Assembly (NCBI RefSeq): GCF_001441535.1
Contig: NZ_LMAU01000007.1
Location: forward strand, 1 to 64,000
Length of the DNA: 64,000 bases
Source: Tsuneonella troitsensis
GTDB taxonomy: Bacteria > Pseudomonadota > Alphaproteobacteria > Sphingomonadales > Sphingomonadaceae
Direction: 5' to 3'
Shown here: positions 63,199 to 64,000 of the stretch, one piece after another
How positions within the stretch are numbered: the stretch's first letter is position 1
How the letters are laid out: each line of letters begins with the position of its first letter
Translations under genes and position numbers: made by a program
Notes under the pieces: model-generated
What the model was told of the DNA's origin: nothing
Seen by the model: the letters and a program-made list of their open reading frames with translations, nothing else
The model's database searches: none

Positions 63199-64000
63199 AT
63201 GACAGATTCGAAACTGACGCCGACGCCGAACGACTGCCCGCTGCCGCGGCGCCGGTCGGACTTCGCCACGTTCGCCGATGCCATCGACTACGCCGCGCTC
63301 AGCGAAAAGGGGCTGAACTTCCACGACATGCGCGGCGATCTCGAGCGGGCCTATCCGTTTGCCGAGATGCGCGCCGATGGAATCGCCATGGCCTATCGCC
63401 TGATTGCCGCTGGCATCGAGCGCGGCGACCGCGTTGCCCTGGTGGCCGAAACGAGCCCCGAATTCGCCGCGCTGTTCTGCGGCTGCGTCTATGCCGGTGC
63501 ATGGCCGGTGCCGCTGCCGCTCCCGACCACCTTCGGCGGCAAGGAAAGCTACATCGATCAGCTCGCGGTCCAGCTCGAAAGCTCGGACCCGAAGATGCTG
63601 ATCTATCCCGGCGAGATCGCCGAGATGGCCTTTGCCGCAGCCGAGCGGCAGGGGTGCCAGGGCATCAGCTGGGAAGAATTCGCACAAGGCGATGCCACGG
63701 AGAAGCAGCTCCCCGAACTGCAGCCCGACGACATCTGCTATCTCCAGTATTCGAGCGGATCGACCCGTTTCCCGACCGGCGTCGCGGTCACCCACAAGGC
63801 GCTGCTGCACAACCTCTACGGCCACGCCACCGGGGTGGACCTGGGCATCAACGACCGCGTGGTGAGCTGGCTGCCGTGGTATCACGACATGGGTCTGGTC
63901 GGCTGCTTCCTGTCGCCGATCGCCAACCAGGCAAGCTGCGACTACCTCAAGACCGAACATTTCGCCCGCCGCCCGCTGGCGTGGCTCGACCTGATCAGCC
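63199..64000 (+). CDS. Fatty acyl-AMP ligase / AMP-dependent synthetase, partial
   Basis: ANL-superfamily adenylating enzyme, 267 residues visible and continuing beyond the window. The start ATG 63199 follows the divergent recX. The P-loop-like motif is DDICYLQYSSGSTRFPTGVAVTHKALLHN, and SWLPWYHDMGLVG follows, both typical of fatty acyl-AMP ligases that load acyl chains on acyl carrier proteins rather than CoA. FGGKESYIDQLAVQLESSDPK also fits. In sphingolipid-making alphaproteobacteria such a gene is often near spt. The next genes lie outside. Confidence 0.9.
   Translation, partial: MTDSKLTPTPNDCPLPRRRSDFATFADAIDYAALSEKGLNFHDMRGDLERAYPFAEMRADGIAMAYRLIAAGIERGDRVALVAETSPEFAALFCGCVYAGAWPVPLPLPTTFGGKESYIDQLAVQLESSDPKMLIYPGEIAEMAFAAAERQGCQGISWEEFAQGDATEKQLPELQPDDICYLQYSSGSTRFPTGVAVTHKALLHNLYGHATGVDLGINDRVVSWLPWYHDMGLVGCFLSPIANQASCDYLKTEHFARRPLAWLDLIS

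Noticed and set aside
62510-63960. Upstream in-frame extension of recX to about 484 residues
   Set aside because: Runs antisense through the acyl-AMP ligase. RecX sequence starts at ATG 63063.

Overview
The window is 64 kb of GC-rich chromosomal DNA from an alphaproteobacterium. It most likely comes from Sphingomonadales, and Erythrobacteraceae is my best guess. The reasons are the zwf-edd-glk-eda Entner-Doudoroff operon, the alphaproteobacterial DUF1465, DUF2155 and NDUFA12 genes, many TonB-dependent receptors, and a fatty acyl-AMP ligase at the right edge. This assignment is by gene content only. I see no insertion sequence, integrase, prophage or CRISPR array, and no gene-free stretch above about 300 bases.

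Layout. 1-4055 (minus) holds the start of a chromosomal type IV secretion operon, virB1-virB2-virB3-virB4, with virB4 cut by the window edge, and a small TPR gene. 4056-9621 holds a large lipoprotein, its TonB-dependent receptor and a PhoB-type response regulator with an unusual receiver. 9622-18002 holds a Crp/Fnr regulator and the operon zwf-edd-glk-eda-ppc, whose PEP carboxylase is very divergent. 18104-27143 is mixed housekeeping: a maoC-citE-yjbQ operon, a transglutaminase, an L,D-transpeptidase, tilS, cpoB, rodZ, ptsP and a small DUF465 gene. 27327-39556 holds a second DUF465 gene, DUF1465, glpK, a metallo-hydrolase, nadA, an old yellow enzyme, lipB, transporters and an ArsC-like protein. 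39629-42318 holds a siderophore-type receptor behind Fur-like sites and an orphan [2Fe-2S] subunit.

42453-50595 is a complete seven-gene chemosensory operon: cheA, cheW, cheY, cheB, cheR, a GGDEF-EAL protein and a receptor without a periplasmic sensor domain. No flagellar or pilus gene is present in the window. 50688-56292 holds a DUF305/beta-propeller fusion, purU, a Baeyer-Villiger-type monooxygenase behind a 19-bp palindrome, and a CinA-type domain. 56480-60296 is the rplA-rplK / nusG-secE / tRNA-Trp region, interrupted by a tandem retropepsin gene. 60375-63063 holds aat, DUF2155, NDUFA12, DUF192 and recX. 63199 onward is a fatty acyl-AMP ligase, possibly the edge of a lipid gene cluster.

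The most interesting signal is a set of 11-bp-phased GTCAY direct repeats, the type bound by PhoB/OmpR-family regulators. They lie about 40 bases before virB1 (a near-consensus Pho box), about 40 bases before the response regulator gene, and as a triple repeat before the lipoprotein-TonB pair. All three transcription units neighbour each other, so they may form a local regulon linking the secretion system to phosphate or a related nutrient signal. Other points worth a look are a 172-base antisense overlap of aat and DUF2155, three convergent pairs whose stop codons share one CTAG, the divergent PEP carboxylase, and a CheA with a degenerate receiver at its end.
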